NCBI GenBank assembly: GCA_900541865.1 | Contig: UQLO01000019.1 | Coordinates: 1-54,810 of the forward strand | Reading direction: 5' to 3' | Length of the DNA stretch: 54,810 nucleotides | Source of the DNA: an uncultured Porphyromonadaceae bacterium | GTDB lineage: Bacteria; Bacteroidota; Bacteroidia; Bacteroidales; Muribaculaceae | Shown: in pieces, positions 23,430-33,220 of the stretch | Position numbering within the stretch: position 1 is the stretch's first letter | Layout: the number at the start of each line of letters is the position of its first letter | Notes under the pieces: model-generated | Databases searched by the model: none | The model's input: only the letters and a program-made list of their open reading frames with translations | What the model was told of the DNA's origin: nothing | Translations under genes and position numbers: made by a program

Positions 23430-23456
23430 TAGCACCTTTGTAGCACCTTTGTAGCA
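23430..23456 (+). repeat. 11-bp tandem repeat TAGCACCTTTG
   Basis: TAGCACCTTTG occurs at 23430-23440 and 23441-23451, with a partial third copy TAGCA. It lies just upstream of the serine-hydrolase promoter and in the leader side of the divergent Tricorn gene. A TAACTTTA (23532-23539) without a clear -33 box is the only promoter-like element before the Tricorn gene. Confidence 0.5.
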
Positions 23457-23636
23457 AGCGCACAGCTTTGTCGCAGCTCTGCCACACTTCCGCAACATCG
23501 CCGGCGGGGCGGCCGTTCGGGGATTTTTTTGTAACTTTACGGGCCGGTAGCGTAACGAATCGACCTACGCTGCGTCTTATATATATGTGGGTTTCGACCC
23601 CGGCTTGCATTCAGGAATTTAATAAATATCATTGTC

Positions 23637-26600
23637 ATGAAACAATTGTCGCTATCAGCCTTGGCGCTGTTGCTCGCCGGAGCGGGCGCCGTCGCCGCGG
23701 ACGCTCCCCGCTGGCTGCGCCAAACTTCGGTAAGCCCCGACGGCTCTACCATCGCCTTCACCTATCGCGGCGATGTGTTCACCGTGCCCTCTACCGGTGG
23801 CCGGGCCCGGCAGATCACGTCGTCGCCGGCGCTTGACACCGCTCCCTATTTCAGCCCCGACGGCACCAAAATTGCCTTCAGCAGCAATCGCCTCGGAGGT
23901 ATGGACGTCTACGTTGTCGACGCTGCCGGTGGAACTCCCGTGCGACTCACCACCAACTCCAACTCCGAAATGGTCCGTGGTTGGCTCAACGACTCCACTG
24001 TGATTTTCTCGGCTGACATCATGCCCACTCCGCAGGACCTCAACGGGCCCTTCTTCGTGCAGGTCTACACGGTGTCGACTACGCCCGGCTCGCGCCCTGT
24101 GCAGCTGCAGTCGCTCACGATGGACGACCTCAGCGTCAATGGCGCCGGCGACATCCTGTTCCAGAACCACAAAAGCTACGAAAACAGCCGCCGCAAGCAC
24201 GAAACCAGCTCCGGCACCCCCGACATCTACCTGCTGCGCGACGGTGAGTTCACCCGCCAGACACGCGGCCAGTGGGCAAGCCGCAATCCCCGCTGGACGG
24301 GCGACGATACTTTCGTATTCACCGCCGACTCCACGGGCGTACTCAATATCTATGAGGCAACCATCGGCGGCGAACCCCGTGCCCTGACAAGCTACGACCG
24401 CCACCCCGTGCGCTCCCTGAGCGCCACCCCGGACGGCAGTCTGCTCGTCTACAGCTACGACGGCGATATATACACTCTCCGCCGGGGAGGACAGCCCGTC
24501 AAGGTCGATGTGGAGATTGCCGCCGACAACTACGACGCCGACCACGTCCGCCGCTATGTTACCCTTGGCGCCGACAATATGAGCGTGGCCCCGGAGGCAA
24601 ACGAAGTTGCCTTCACTCTCCGCGGCGACCTCTACGTAACCAACGTGAAGTACGAAACCACCAAACGTATCACCAACACTCCCGGCCAGGAGCGATTCAG
24701 CAGCTTCAGCGACGACGGCCGCACCCTCGTCTACGACTCCGAGCGCGACCGCCGCTGGCGACTCTATACGGCCCGCCTCACCGACGCGGCCGACAAAAAC
24801 TTTGCCTACGCCAACGGCCCCATCGTCGAGGAGCTCCTCTACGAGAGCGACAAGGCCGCCCAGCAGCCCGAATTCAGCCCCGACGGCAAAAAAGTCGCCT
24901 TCCTGGAGGACCGCACCGCACTGCGCGTCATCGACGTCGAAACCAAGGAGGTCACCACAGTTCTTCCCGGAGAGTTCAACTATTCCTACTCCGACGGCGA
25001 CATTTCCTATCAGTGGAGCCCCGACAGCAAGTGGCTTCTGGTCGACTACATAGGCGTTGGCGGATGGAACAACAAGGACATAGCCCTTGTCAAGGCCGAC
25101 GGCTCCGAAGTGGTCGACCTCACCGAGAGCGGCTACGACGACGCCGACGCCCACTGGGCACTCGACGGCAAAGCCATCACCTACGCAACCGGCCGCTACG
25201 GCATGCGCAGCCACGGCAGCTGGGGCAACCAGAGCGACGTGATGCTTATGGTGCTCGACGGCGACACCTGGGATAAGTTCAACCGGACTAAGGAAGAAGT
25301 GGCCCTCGACGAGGAAGCCGAATCCGACTCCGACGAGGAAGAATCCGAGGCCGACAACTCCTCCAAGAAGAAAAAGAAGAAGAAAAACGCAGCCGCCGAG
25401 CCCGAAACTCCGGCTTTCGACCTGCGCAACCGCCGTCACCGCATGGTGCGCCTGACAGAGCGCTCCTCAAGCATGGGCAACCACTTCCTCAACCCCAAGG
25501 GCGACAAGCTCTACTATCTGGCGGCTGCTACCGAGGGCTCATACAAGCTCTACGTCCACGACCTCAAGGAGGACGAAACCTCAGTGCTCGCCGGCGGTCT
25601 CCGAGGCGGATTCGTGCCCGACAGAAAGGGTGAGAATCTCTTCTTCCTCACCGGTTCCGGAATGACCAAACTCGACCTCGCCTCCGGCGACACCGAGAAC
25701 ATCGAGTTCGAGGCTCCCTACGACCGCCATCCCTCCCTGGAGCGTGAGTATATCTTCGACCACATTCTCCAGCAGGTGGCCGACAAGTTCTACGACGCCG
25801 ACCTCCACGGTGTCGACTGGGACGGCTTCGGCGAATACTACCGCCAGTTCCTCCCCGATATCACCAACGACACCGATTTCGCCGACCTCCTCAGCGAGCT
25901 TCTGGGCGAGCTCAACGCCTCCCATACCGGCGCAAGGGCTTACGGCACTTCCTCGCCGGCGCTCAACACCGCCACTCTGGCGGCATACTACGACCCCGAA
26001 TATGAAGGCGACGGCCTCAAAGTAGTAGAGCTCCTTCCGGGCAGCCCTCTGGGCAACGCCAGCGCCGGCATCAAGCCGGGCGACGTCATTATGACCATCG
26101 ACGGCGACTCTATCCTTGCCGGCCGCGACTACTTCCCGCTGCTCGACGGCAAAGCCGGCCGCAAGACGCGCCTCGGTGTCCGCAAGGCCGACGGCACGAC
26201 CAAGACTATCACTGTCAAGCCCCTCTACTACGACACCGACCTGCAGTACAACGCATGGGTGGAGCGCAACGAAGCCCTCGTCGACAGCCTCTCCGGCGGC
26301 CGCATCGGCTACGTCCACATCGAAGGCATGGACAGCGAGTCCTTCCGCCACACCTACGAACGCCTCCTGGGCAAGTACCGCAACTGCGACGCCGTAATCG
26401 TCGACACGCGTTTCAACGGCGGCGGCTGGCTCCACAACGACGTGGCTCTCCTCCTTTCGGGTCATCAGTATGCCCGCATGACTCCGCGTGGACGCTACAT
26501 CGGCTCGGAGCCCTTCTCGCAGTGGACAAAGCCCTCGGTGATGCTCGTCAACGAAGCAAACTATTCCGATGCCTACGGAACGCCCTACACATACCAGACA

Positions 26601-26864
26601 CTCGGTATCGGCGAGCTCGTCGGAGCTCCCGTGCCCGGCACCATGACCGCCGTCTGGTGGGAGCAGCAAATCAATCCGTCCATCGTGTTCGGTATTCCTC
26701 AGGTCACCTTCGAGAACATGCAGGGCAAAGCTCTCGAGAACGTGCAGCTCCAGCCCGAAGTCGAAGTCTACAACACCCCGGCCGAGACAACTTCCGGCAA
26801 CGACCTCCAGATAAAGGCCGCCGTCGGCCGCCTGCTCGAGAAGCTGGCCCCGCAGGGGAATTGA
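23637..26864 (+). CDS. Tricorn-type S41 family peptidase
   Basis: 1075 residues. Signal peptide (MKQLSLSALALLLAGAGAVA), then TolB/WD-like beta-propeller repeats (SPDGSTIAFTYRGDVFTVP and many similar blocks) to about residue 700. A PDZ domain follows near 775-855 (VVELLPGSPLGNASAGIKPGDVIMTIDGD), then the S41 catalytic core (VDTRFNGGGWLHND, and the nucleophile-bearing NEANYSDAYGTPY near residue 980). It should be a periplasmic tail-specific or peptide-trimming protease. A highly charged stretch with a seven-lysine run interrupts the propeller region at about 556-592. The length matches Bacteroidetes Tricorn homologues as I recall them. Confidence 0.93.
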   Translation: MKQLSLSALALLLAGAGAVAADAPRWLRQTSVSPDGSTIAFTYRGDVFTVPSTGGRARQITSSPALDTAPYFSPDGTKIAFSSNRLGGMDVYVVDAAGGTPVRLTTNSNSEMVRGWLNDSTVIFSADIMPTPQDLNGPFFVQVYTVSTTPGSRPVQLQSLTMDDLSVNGAGDILFQNHKSYENSRRKHETSSGTPDIYLLRDGEFTRQTRGQWASRNPRWTGDDTFVFTADSTGVLNIYEATIGGEPRALTSYDRHPVRSLSATPDGSLLVYSYDGDIYTLRRGGQPVKVDVEIAADNYDADHVRRYVTLGADNMSVAPEANEVAFTLRGDLYVTNVKYETTKRITNTPGQERFSSFSDDGRTLVYDSERDRRWRLYTARLTDAADKNFAYANGPIVEELLYESDKAAQQPEFSPDGKKVAFLEDRTALRVIDVETKEVTTVLPGEFNYSYSDGDISYQWSPDSKWLLVDYIGVGGWNNKDIALVKADGSEVVDLTESGYDDADAHWALDGKAITYATGRYGMRSHGSWGNQSDVMLMVLDGDTWDKFNRTKEEVALDEEAESDSDEEESEADNSSKKKKKKKNAAAEPETPAFDLRNRRHRMVRLTERSSSMGNHFLNPKGDKLYYLAAATEGSYKLYVHDLKEDETSVLAGGLRGGFVPDRKGENLFFLTGSGMTKLDLASGDTENIEFEAPYDRHPSLEREYIFDHILQQVADKFYDADLHGVDWDGFGEYYRQFLPDITNDTDFADLLSELLGELNASHTGARAYGTSSPALNTATLAAYYDPEYEGDGLKVVELLPGSPLGNASAGIKPGDVIMTIDGDSILAGRDYFPLLDGKAGRKTRLGVRKADGTTKTITVKPLYYDTDLQYNAWVERNEALVDSLSGGRIGYVHIEGMDSESFRHTYERLLGKYRNCDAVIVDTRFNGGGWLHNDVALLLSGHQYARMTPRGRYIGSEPFSQWTKPSVMLVNEANYSDAYGTPYTYQTLGIGELVGAPVPGTMTAVWWEQQINPSIVFGIPQVTFENMQGKALENVQLQPEVEVYNTPAETTSGNDLQIKAAVGRLLEKLAPQGN

Positions 26865-26865
26865 A

Positions 26866-26956
26866 AATTGATAATTTAAAATTTAAAATTATTAAATCCC
26901 GGTATATCGCGTTGCATCGCGGTATACCGGGATTTATCAATTATCAATTATCAATT
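26866..26956. terminator. Bidirectional hairpin terminator with ATCCCG and TATCAAT repeats
   Basis: AAATCCCGGTATA (26914-26926) pairs with TATACCGGGATTT (26923-26935 region) through ATCGCG/CGCGGT around a TTGCA loop. A-rich sequence lies on one side and TATCAAT repeated three times (26934-26956) on the other, so the element can end both the Tricorn gene and the convergent helicase gene. The core also follows the period-10 ATCCCG pattern, and the TATCAAT triple is identical to 44521-44543. Confidence 0.7.
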
Positions 26957-28423
26957 CTTAACCATCGCCTCGGGAGGAGCGATCAGGCAGAGGGTCGAGC
27001 GGGCGCGGGTAACGGCCGTGTAGAGCCAGCGGTAGAGGGCCACCCCCATCGCCTCGGGTGGTATGTAGGCCAGGTCGACGAACACATGGCTCCACTGACC
27101 GCCCTGAGCCTTGTGGCAGGTCACGGCGTAGGCGTATTTGACCTGCAGTGCCGTCCAGTAGGGATCGCGGGGCAGCTGCGCAAGCCGCTCCGAAGGCGGT
27201 GTGTCGCCGAAACGCTCGTTGTCGGCCAGTATGCCGGTGTAGAGCTGCGTCCACTGCGCTGTGTTGAGGCCGGCTTGCTCGTCGGAGAGTGTGTCGGTCA
27301 TTATTTTGATATCCATTTCGGCGCCATCGGCCATAGCGATGCGTACGTCGGCAAAGCGCATGCCGTAGCGCGTCTCGGTGCCGTAGACGCGTACCACGGA
27401 GATAATGTCGCCGTTGGCGATAAAGTCGATTCCGCCCGGCCCTTTTCCGGGAAAATAATGGTTTTTGGAAACGATGAGGAGGTCGTCGCGTGTGAGCTCC
27501 TCTTCCCGCCAGAGAATGGCGCTGCGTATTGCGCGGTTGAACTCGGCGGCACGGCGGTTGGAGCGCGTGATGACCACAGCGTCGGCCACGTTGCCGCTGT
27601 AGGCCTTCTCGAGCAGTTCGGGGAGGTCTTCGTGGGTGGCCACGCGGACGTCGTCGAAACCTCGTGCGGTGAGCTTGGGGATGAAGGGCGAGAGGTCGAC
27701 GGTTGCGTCGGGGTCGGCGGCGCGGGCCTCCTTCTCCGCGGCGGCGCACAGCGCCATAGCGCGGCGAAGGGTAGTGGCGTTGTGGAGAATTCCGGAGTCG
27801 GCGCGCTGACGGACGGTGGCTGTCAGCGTGGCCGAACTGACTTTCAGGCCCAGCGAGCGGAGCACAGCCGGATTCATCGCCGGAGAGCGGTCGGCGCCGA
27901 CCGGCGGCAACTGGGCCGTGTCGCCAAGAAGAATCATGCGGCAGCCGTCGCCGGAGTAGACGTACTGCACCAGGTCGTGGAGCAGGCTGACGCCGTCGGT
28001 GTCGGCAGTGCCTATCATGGAGGCCTCGTCGACGATGAAGACAGCGTCGCGCTCGCGGTTAGGAGCCGGCACGCGCGAGTAAGCCTGCCCGGGCGCTCCG
28101 GGCTGATGGCGGTAGATGCGTCGGTGGATGGTGTAAGCCTTTCGGCCGCCGGCGCCGGCGCTGAACACCTTTGCCGCGCGGCCCGTCGGCGCCATGAGCA
28201 CCACCTTTGTGCCGCAGGCTTCCAGCGCGTTGACCAGGGCGCCGGTAAGGGTTGTTTTGCCCGTACCGGCGTAGCCGTTGAGAATGAAAGCGCGGTAAGC
28301 GCCGTCGGAGCTGTCGGCGGCCGCGAAGCGGCACAGGGCCTGAGCCACGGCTCCCTGCTGCTCGGTGGGAGCGTAAGGGAGGCGCTGCAGCAACTCGGCG
28401 TGCAGACTGTTCGCGTCAGTCAC
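26951..28423 (-). CDS. RecD-like AAA family ATP-dependent DNA helicase
   Basis: 490 residues of helicase superfamily 1. Motif Q/I: YAPTEQQGAVAQAL and Walker A ILNGYAGTGKTTLTGALV; motif II AVFIVDEASMIG; motif III GCRMILLGDTAQLPPVG; C-terminal UvrD-type VTCHKAQGGQWSHVFVDL and YTAVTRARSTLCLI. It lacks the N-terminal region of full RecD, as in short RecD2-like proteins. The role is probably DNA repair or replication-linked unwinding. It overlaps the SIMPL gene by 8 nt. Confidence 0.9.
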   Translation of the reverse strand: MTDANSLHAELLQRLPYAPTEQQGAVAQALCRFAAADSSDGAYRAFILNGYAGTGKTTLTGALVNALEACGTKVVLMAPTGRAAKVFSAGAGGRKAYTIHRRIYRHQPGAPGQAYSRVPAPNRERDAVFIVDEASMIGTADTDGVSLLHDLVQYVYSGDGCRMILLGDTAQLPPVGADRSPAMNPAVLRSLGLKVSSATLTATVRQRADSGILHNATTLRRAMALCAAAEKEARAADPDATVDLSPFIPKLTARGFDDVRVATHEDLPELLEKAYSGNVADAVVITRSNRRAAEFNRAIRSAILWREEELTRDDLLIVSKNHYFPGKGPGGIDFIANGDIISVVRVYGTETRYGMRFADVRIAMADGAEMDIKIMTDTLSDEQAGLNTAQWTQLYTGILADNERFGDTPPSERLAQLPRDPYWTALQVKYAYAVTCHKAQGGQWSHVFVDLAYIPPEAMGVALYRWLYTAVTRARSTLCLIAPPEAMVKN

Positions 28424-29123
28424 CCAGCGAGTAGGTTATGGATGTCACCACGCGCACCGTCTTTATGTTTGGGGTGTACTGGTCGCGGTTTTCGATGGAG
28501 AACTGCCCCTGCGAAGCGGTGCGGATTTTGCCGAGGGGGCTGCCGGCGTCGGCGGCGAATTTGTCGGCGGCCTCGCGGGCTGCGGCGGTTGCTTCGGCAA
28601 TCATCTGGGGTTTGATGGAGTTGAGGTCGGTGTACTCGTAGACGGTCTGGTAGTTATAGTCGCCGGCCACCACGGCGATTCCCTGGCGCATGAGCTCTGT
28701 CTGCCGCTCTATCAGGGCGCGTACGGTGTCGACTTTGGCCGAAGTGACAACGACCACGTTGGTCACCTGGTAGCGGAAGCGGTTGTCGTTGCTGCTGTAG
28801 CGCTCGGCCTGAAGGTCGTAGACGGCCGGGGCGGAGAAACTGATTTCGTCGGCAGCCAGACCATTGTCGATCAAAAAGGTCTTTATGGTGTTGTTTGTCT
28901 GCTGGATACGGGTGTAGATGGCACCGAGGTCGTTTCCGACCTCCTTGGTCACTATTGGCCAGGTGACCTTGTTTGCGGCCACTTCTTTCTCGCACAGTCC
29001 GCGCACGGTAACCTGACGGTCGCGGTTAACCATATTGTCGATTCCGCCCTTGAGGGTGAAACCGAGCACGATGAGACCGACGGCAAGAATAGCCGCGCTG
29101 ATGATTGGTGTGGATGCTTTCAT
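28416..29123 (-). CDS. SIMPL domain-containing exported protein
   Basis: Start at ATG 29123 (MKASTPIISAA); the frame to 29150 crosses a candidate -7 box. 235 residues with an N-terminal hydrophobic segment (about 5-25) acting as signal or anchor, then a SIMPL (DUF541) domain with VTVRGLCEKEVAANKVTWPI and a C-terminal NIKTVRVVTSITYSLGD. The domain is widespread in cell-envelope proteins without firm function. TAnnTTTG-like TATTTTTG at 29155-29148 may be an internal promoter. Confidence 0.88.
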   Translation of the reverse strand: MKASTPIISAAILAVGLIVLGFTLKGGIDNMVNRDRQVTVRGLCEKEVAANKVTWPIVTKEVGNDLGAIYTRIQQTNNTIKTFLIDNGLAADEISFSAPAVYDLQAERYSSNDNRFRYQVTNVVVVTSAKVDTVRALIERQTELMRQGIAVVAGDYNYQTVYEYTDLNSIKPQMIAEATAAAREAADKFAADAGSPLGKIRTASQGQFSIENRDQYTPNIKTVRVVTSITYSLGD

Positions 29124-29177
29124 AAGCGGGTTTTTGTATGTATGCTGCAAAAATAGTGAAAAAATCCGAGGGTGCGC

Positions 29178-29807
29178 TCAGTCGCGGAAAAAACTCGTGA
29201 ACGACCCGCGCTCCTGCTCGGGCAGGCCGCCTTCGATGGCGCGCTGCGCTGCTATGGCCTTGATGAGGAATGCCATGTTGCGACCCAAATTCCGCAGAGT
29301 CTGGAGGCCCTCGGCGTCTTTGTCGACGTCGGCAGCCTCGAAGCCGTGTACCTCGTTCCAGTAGGTGCCGGATACGACGGGCATAGACGTGATGGTGAAG
29401 TACTTGTTGAGCTGCTCGAAGGCCGAGGTGGAGCCGGCGCGGCGACTGCTGACAACGGCGGCGCCCACCTTCATCGTTTTGTTGACGGTATTGGCCGTGC
29501 TGAAGAAGAGGCGGTCCATAAACGACCGGATTTGTCCGGAGGCGTTGGCATAGTAGACCGGAGAACCAACCAGCAGCCCGTCGGCTTCGGCAAGGCGAGG
29601 CGCAACCTGATTGACAAGGTCGTTGAAGACGCAGCGGCCGTGAGCCCGGCAGTAGTTGCAGGCTATGCAGCCGCGGATGTCCTTGTTGCCCAGGTTGATG
29701 CGCTCGGTGGCGATGCCGTTTTGGCGGAGAATGGCTTCAACTTCGGCGAGGCCGCGGTCGGTGCAGCCGTGGGAGTGGGGGCTACCGTTGACGACGAGTA
29801 CTTTCAT
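29178..29807 (-). CDS. Flavodoxin-family NADPH-dependent FMN reductase / iron-sulfur flavoprotein-like
   Basis: 209 residues with a flavodoxin-like fold. The FMN phosphate loop is VVNGSPHSHGCTDRGL; the CIACNYCRAHGRCVFND cysteines resemble the iron-sulfur flavoprotein motif but their spacing makes cluster binding uncertain. LLVGSPVYYANASGQIRSF binds the isoalloxazine ring. It probably reduces a quinone or other acceptor with NAD(P)H. It lies 56 nt after mfd. Confidence 0.9.
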   Translation of the reverse strand: MKVLVVNGSPHSHGCTDRGLAEVEAILRQNGIATERINLGNKDIRGCIACNYCRAHGRCVFNDLVNQVAPRLAEADGLLVGSPVYYANASGQIRSFMDRLFFSTANTVNKTMKVGAAVVSSRRAGSTSAFEQLNKYFTITSMPVVSGTYWNEVHGFEAADVDKDAEGLQTLRNLGRNMAFLIKAIAAQRAIEGGLPEQERGSFTSFFRD

Positions 29808-29863
29808 AATGCTGTTAATGGGATGAACACTATAGAAAACGCCTCCGGTGCCGAAAAAGTTTG

Positions 29864-32800
29864 TCAGATGGTCTCCATCTCGAGGATGGACTTGAGGATG
29901 GCCACAGCGGCCGAAACCGTGGCCACATGGGCGATGGCGAAGCTGCGGCGCCCGTTGCGCTCGCGGATTTGCACTCGGTCGGCATTGTTGCTCAAGTAGT
30001 TGAGCATGCGTCCGAACATAGGGCTCTGGTAGTAGGCCTTGTTGTCGTCGCCGACAAAATATGTGAACATCTGACCCTGCTTGAGCACAATTTTCTCGAT
30101 GCCGAGGCGTCGGGCCATGCGGCGCAGGCGCGGCACGCGCAGCAGCTCGCCGGCGGCCTCGGGAATACGTCCGAAGCGGTCGCGCAGGCGCTCCTCGAAG
30201 GCTGCCAGCTCGTCTTCGCGCTCTATGCGGTCGAGCTCCTTGTAGAGCACGATTCGTTCGGAGGCTTGGGCTACGTAGTCGGCGGGCAGGAGCAGCTCCA
30301 GGTCGGTCTCGATGGTGCAGTCGGCCACGAATTCGTCGCCGGCGCCGTCGGCGCTGTCGTGCGGCGCGTCGAGGTCGGGAAATTCCTCGGTTCGGAGCTC
30401 GGTGACGGCTTCGCGGAGTATCTTCTGGTATGTCTCGTAGCCCAGGTCGGCGATGAAGCCGCTCTGCTCGGCGCCCAAGAGGTTGCCGGCGCCGCGGATG
30501 TCGAGGTCCTGCATGGCGATGTGTATTCCCGAACCCAGGTCGGAGAAGCTCTCGATGGCCTGGAGGCGCCGGCGGGCGTCGGGCGACAGGGGCAGCCCCG
30601 GCGGCACGGTCAGGTAGCAGAAAGCCTTGCGGTTTGAGCGCCCCACGCGGCCGCGAAGCTGGTGGAGCTCGCTGAGACCGAAGTTGTGGGCGTTGTTTAT
30701 TATTATGGTATTGACGTTGGGCATGTCGATGCCGCTTTCGACTATGGTTGTCGCAAGGAGGATGTCGTAGTCGTGGGCCACGAAGTCGTTGATGGCCTTT
30801 TCGAGCTTTTCGGGAGGCATCTGGCCGTGGGCGACGACGGTTCGGGCATCGGGCACGAGTCGGCGCAGCATTGCCTCAAGGTCGAAGAGGCCTTCGATGC
30901 GGTTGTTGATGAAGAACACCTGTCCGCCGCGCGCCAGCTCGAAGTTTACGGCTTCGCGGACGAGGTCGTCGCTGAGGGAGTCTACGCTTGTGATGATGGG
31001 GTAGCGGTTTGGGGGCGGCGTGGCGATAGTGCTGAGGTCGCGGGCGCCCATGAGGGAGAACTGCAGTGTGCGCGGAATGGGAGTGGCGCTCATGGTGAGG
31101 GTGTCGACGTTGACCTTGAGCTGCTTGAGGCGCTCCTTGACGGCAACGCCGAACTTCTGCTCCTCGTCGATGATGAGCAGACCGAGGTCTTTGAACTTCA
31201 CCGTCTTGCCGATGAGCTTGTGGGTGCCTATTATGATGTCGATTTTGCCGTCGGCCAGGTCGGCGAGCACCTGCTTGGTCTCTTTTGCCGAGCGGGCGCG
31301 GCTGAGGTAGTCGACTCGCACGGGGAAGTCGGCGAGCCGCTGGCGGAAAGTGTGGTAGTGCTGATAGGCCAGTACCGTAGTTGGCACCAGCACTGCCACC
31401 TGCTTGCCGTCGGTTGCGGCTTTGAAAGCAGCGCGGATCGCCACTTCTGTCTTGCCGAAACCGACGTCGCCGCATATGAGGCGGTCCATAGGGCGGTCGC
31501 TCTCCATATCGGCTTTGACGGCGGCTGTTGCGGTGAGCTGGTCGGGGGTGTCCTCGTAGATAAAGCTTGCTTCAAGCTCGTGCTGCATATAGCTGTCGGG
31601 CGAGAAGGCGAAGCCCTTGTGGTCGCGGCGCTCGGAGTACAGCTTGATGAGGTCGCGGGCTATGTCCTTGAGGCGGCTCTTTGTGCGCTCCTTCATCTTG
31701 GACCATGCTCCGGAGCCCAGGCGGTAGACCTTGGGCGGCACGCCCTCCTTGCCGCGGTATTTGGCGAGCTTGTGGAGGTTGTGGATGGAAACGAGCAGGA
31801 TATCACCCTTGTCGTACTCGAGCTTGATCATCTCGCACATACGGCCGTTGTTCATCGTTCGGAGCAGGCCGGCGAAGACGCCCACACCATGGTCCTGATG
31901 CACCACGTAGTCGCCGATTTCAATCTGGCCGAGCTCTTTGAGGCTCAGAGCCATCTTGCCGGAGCGGGCGCGGTCGCTGCGGAGGGTGTACTTATGGAAG
32001 CGGTCGAAAATCTGGTGGTCGGTGAATACGCAGAGTTTGAGCTGATGGTCGACGAAGCCCTCGTGGAGGGTGCCCTCGACGGCAGTGAAGACGATTTTGT
32101 CGCCCCGGTCGGCGAAAATCTCGCGTAGGCGGTCGAACTGGCGCTCGTTGTCGGAGAGTATATATATGGTGTATCCGTCGGCCAGAAAGCGGGTGAAGCT
32201 GTCGGCGATGATGTCGAAATTCTTGTGGTATACGCCCTGGGGGCTGAACTCGAAGGCCAGCGAGGGTATTCGGGGCTTGATGGAGGCGCCTTCGTCGCCG
32301 GGGCGGGCCGCGGTGAAGGTGAACCGCCGGAAGGAGTTGAAGCGCTCGGCGAAGTCGTCGGCGTCGACAACGATGTCGAGTGCCGAGGCGTCGCCTTCCT
32401 GCGTCAACAGGGTAAATCCGGAGATGTCGGTCTGCGAGATGACTTTGACGCGGGCCAGGGCGGCCTCGGCGTCGCGGCAGGCCATGAGGCTGCCCTCGGG
32501 AATGAACTCCGGCAGCGAAACAAGGCGTCCGGCGCGGCCCGTGCTGACGTCGGCGGTGATGTCGGCCCGCTCCAGCCGGCGTTCGCTGAGCTGGGTTTCG
32601 ACGTTGAAGCTGCGGATGGAGTCGAGCTCGTCGCCGAAGAAGTCAAGGCGCAGGGGAAGCTCGTCGGAAAAGGCGAAAACATCTAAGATGGAGCCGCGCA
32701 GGGCGAACTGGCCCGGCTCGAAGACGTAGTCGACCTGGTTGAACCCGTGGTCGAGCAGCCATCGGCGCGTTTCCTTCATGTCGTAGCTTGCTCCGGCGCT

Positions 32801-33220
32801 CAGCGAGAGGGTTCCGGAGGCCAGGGCGTCGCGCGTGGCCACGCTTTCGGCCATGGCGTCGGGGTATGTCACCAGAAAGCGGAGGCCTCCCTGACTGAGT
32901 CGGCGCAGGGCTTCGGTGCGCAGAATTTGGTTCGGTGCGTCGGGTTGGCCGTACTTGATATCGCGGCGGAAGCCGGAGGGCAGCATGGCCACGGCCTCCT
33001 CGCCGGCAAGGCGGCAAAGGTCGAAGTAGAGGTAGCCGGCATCGTCCTGACTATCGGCAACCACCACTGTCAGGCAGTCGGCGGGCAGTGCGGCCAGCAC
33101 GAGTGCGGCCGCGGAGCCGGCGACACCCGTAGCGACACTCTCGGGGGCCTTCACGAGCGCCTTGAGGGCGCGGCGGCGCGCCGGGGTGTCGATTTTTGCG
33201 GCAAGCTCGGCGGTATTCAT
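29864..33220 (-). CDS. mfd: Transcription-repair coupling factor
   Basis: 1118 residues, the normal Mfd length. UvrB-like N-terminal modules occupy about 1-340, and the CarD-like RNA polymerase-interaction domain is near 430-490 (IGDYVVHQDHGVGVFAGLL). The RecG-like translocase has Walker A GDVGFGKTEVAIRA (about 585) and DEEQ in LLIIDEEQKFGV (about 685). The C-terminal TRCF domain ends near 1090. Mfd removes stalled RNA polymerase and recruits UvrA. It overlaps ctpA by 4 nt (33217-33220). Confidence 0.97.
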   Translation of the reverse strand: MNTAELAAKIDTPARRRALKALVKAPESVATGVAGSAAALVLAALPADCLTVVVADSQDDAGYLYFDLCRLAGEEAVAMLPSGFRRDIKYGQPDAPNQILRTEALRRLSQGGLRFLVTYPDAMAESVATRDALASGTLSLSAGASYDMKETRRWLLDHGFNQVDYVFEPGQFALRGSILDVFAFSDELPLRLDFFGDELDSIRSFNVETQLSERRLERADITADVSTGRAGRLVSLPEFIPEGSLMACRDAEAALARVKVISQTDISGFTLLTQEGDASALDIVVDADDFAERFNSFRRFTFTAARPGDEGASIKPRIPSLAFEFSPQGVYHKNFDIIADSFTRFLADGYTIYILSDNERQFDRLREIFADRGDKIVFTAVEGTLHEGFVDHQLKLCVFTDHQIFDRFHKYTLRSDRARSGKMALSLKELGQIEIGDYVVHQDHGVGVFAGLLRTMNNGRMCEMIKLEYDKGDILLVSIHNLHKLAKYRGKEGVPPKVYRLGSGAWSKMKERTKSRLKDIARDLIKLYSERRDHKGFAFSPDSYMQHELEASFIYEDTPDQLTATAAVKADMESDRPMDRLICGDVGFGKTEVAIRAAFKAATDGKQVAVLVPTTVLAYQHYHTFRQRLADFPVRVDYLSRARSAKETKQVLADLADGKIDIIIGTHKLIGKTVKFKDLGLLIIDEEQKFGVAVKERLKQLKVNVDTLTMSATPIPRTLQFSLMGARDLSTIATPPPNRYPIITSVDSLSDDLVREAVNFELARGGQVFFINNRIEGLFDLEAMLRRLVPDARTVVAHGQMPPEKLEKAINDFVAHDYDILLATTIVESGIDMPNVNTIIINNAHNFGLSELHQLRGRVGRSNRKAFCYLTVPPGLPLSPDARRRLQAIESFSDLGSGIHIAMQDLDIRGAGNLLGAEQSGFIADLGYETYQKILREAVTELRTEEFPDLDAPHDSADGAGDEFVADCTIETDLELLLPADYVAQASERIVLYKELDRIEREDELAAFEERLRDRFGRIPEAAGELLRVPRLRRMARRLGIEKIVLKQGQMFTYFVGDDNKAYYQSPMFGRMLNYLSNNADRVQIRERNGRRSFAIAHVATVSAAVAILKSILEMETI

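Noticed and set aside
26255..28615. 786-codon plus-strand frame spanning the end of the Tricorn gene and antisense to the helicase
   Set aside because: Arg/His/Gly-rich composition with no domain; it crosses a hairpin terminator and two genes with clear motifs in other frames. High GC produces long antisense frames here.
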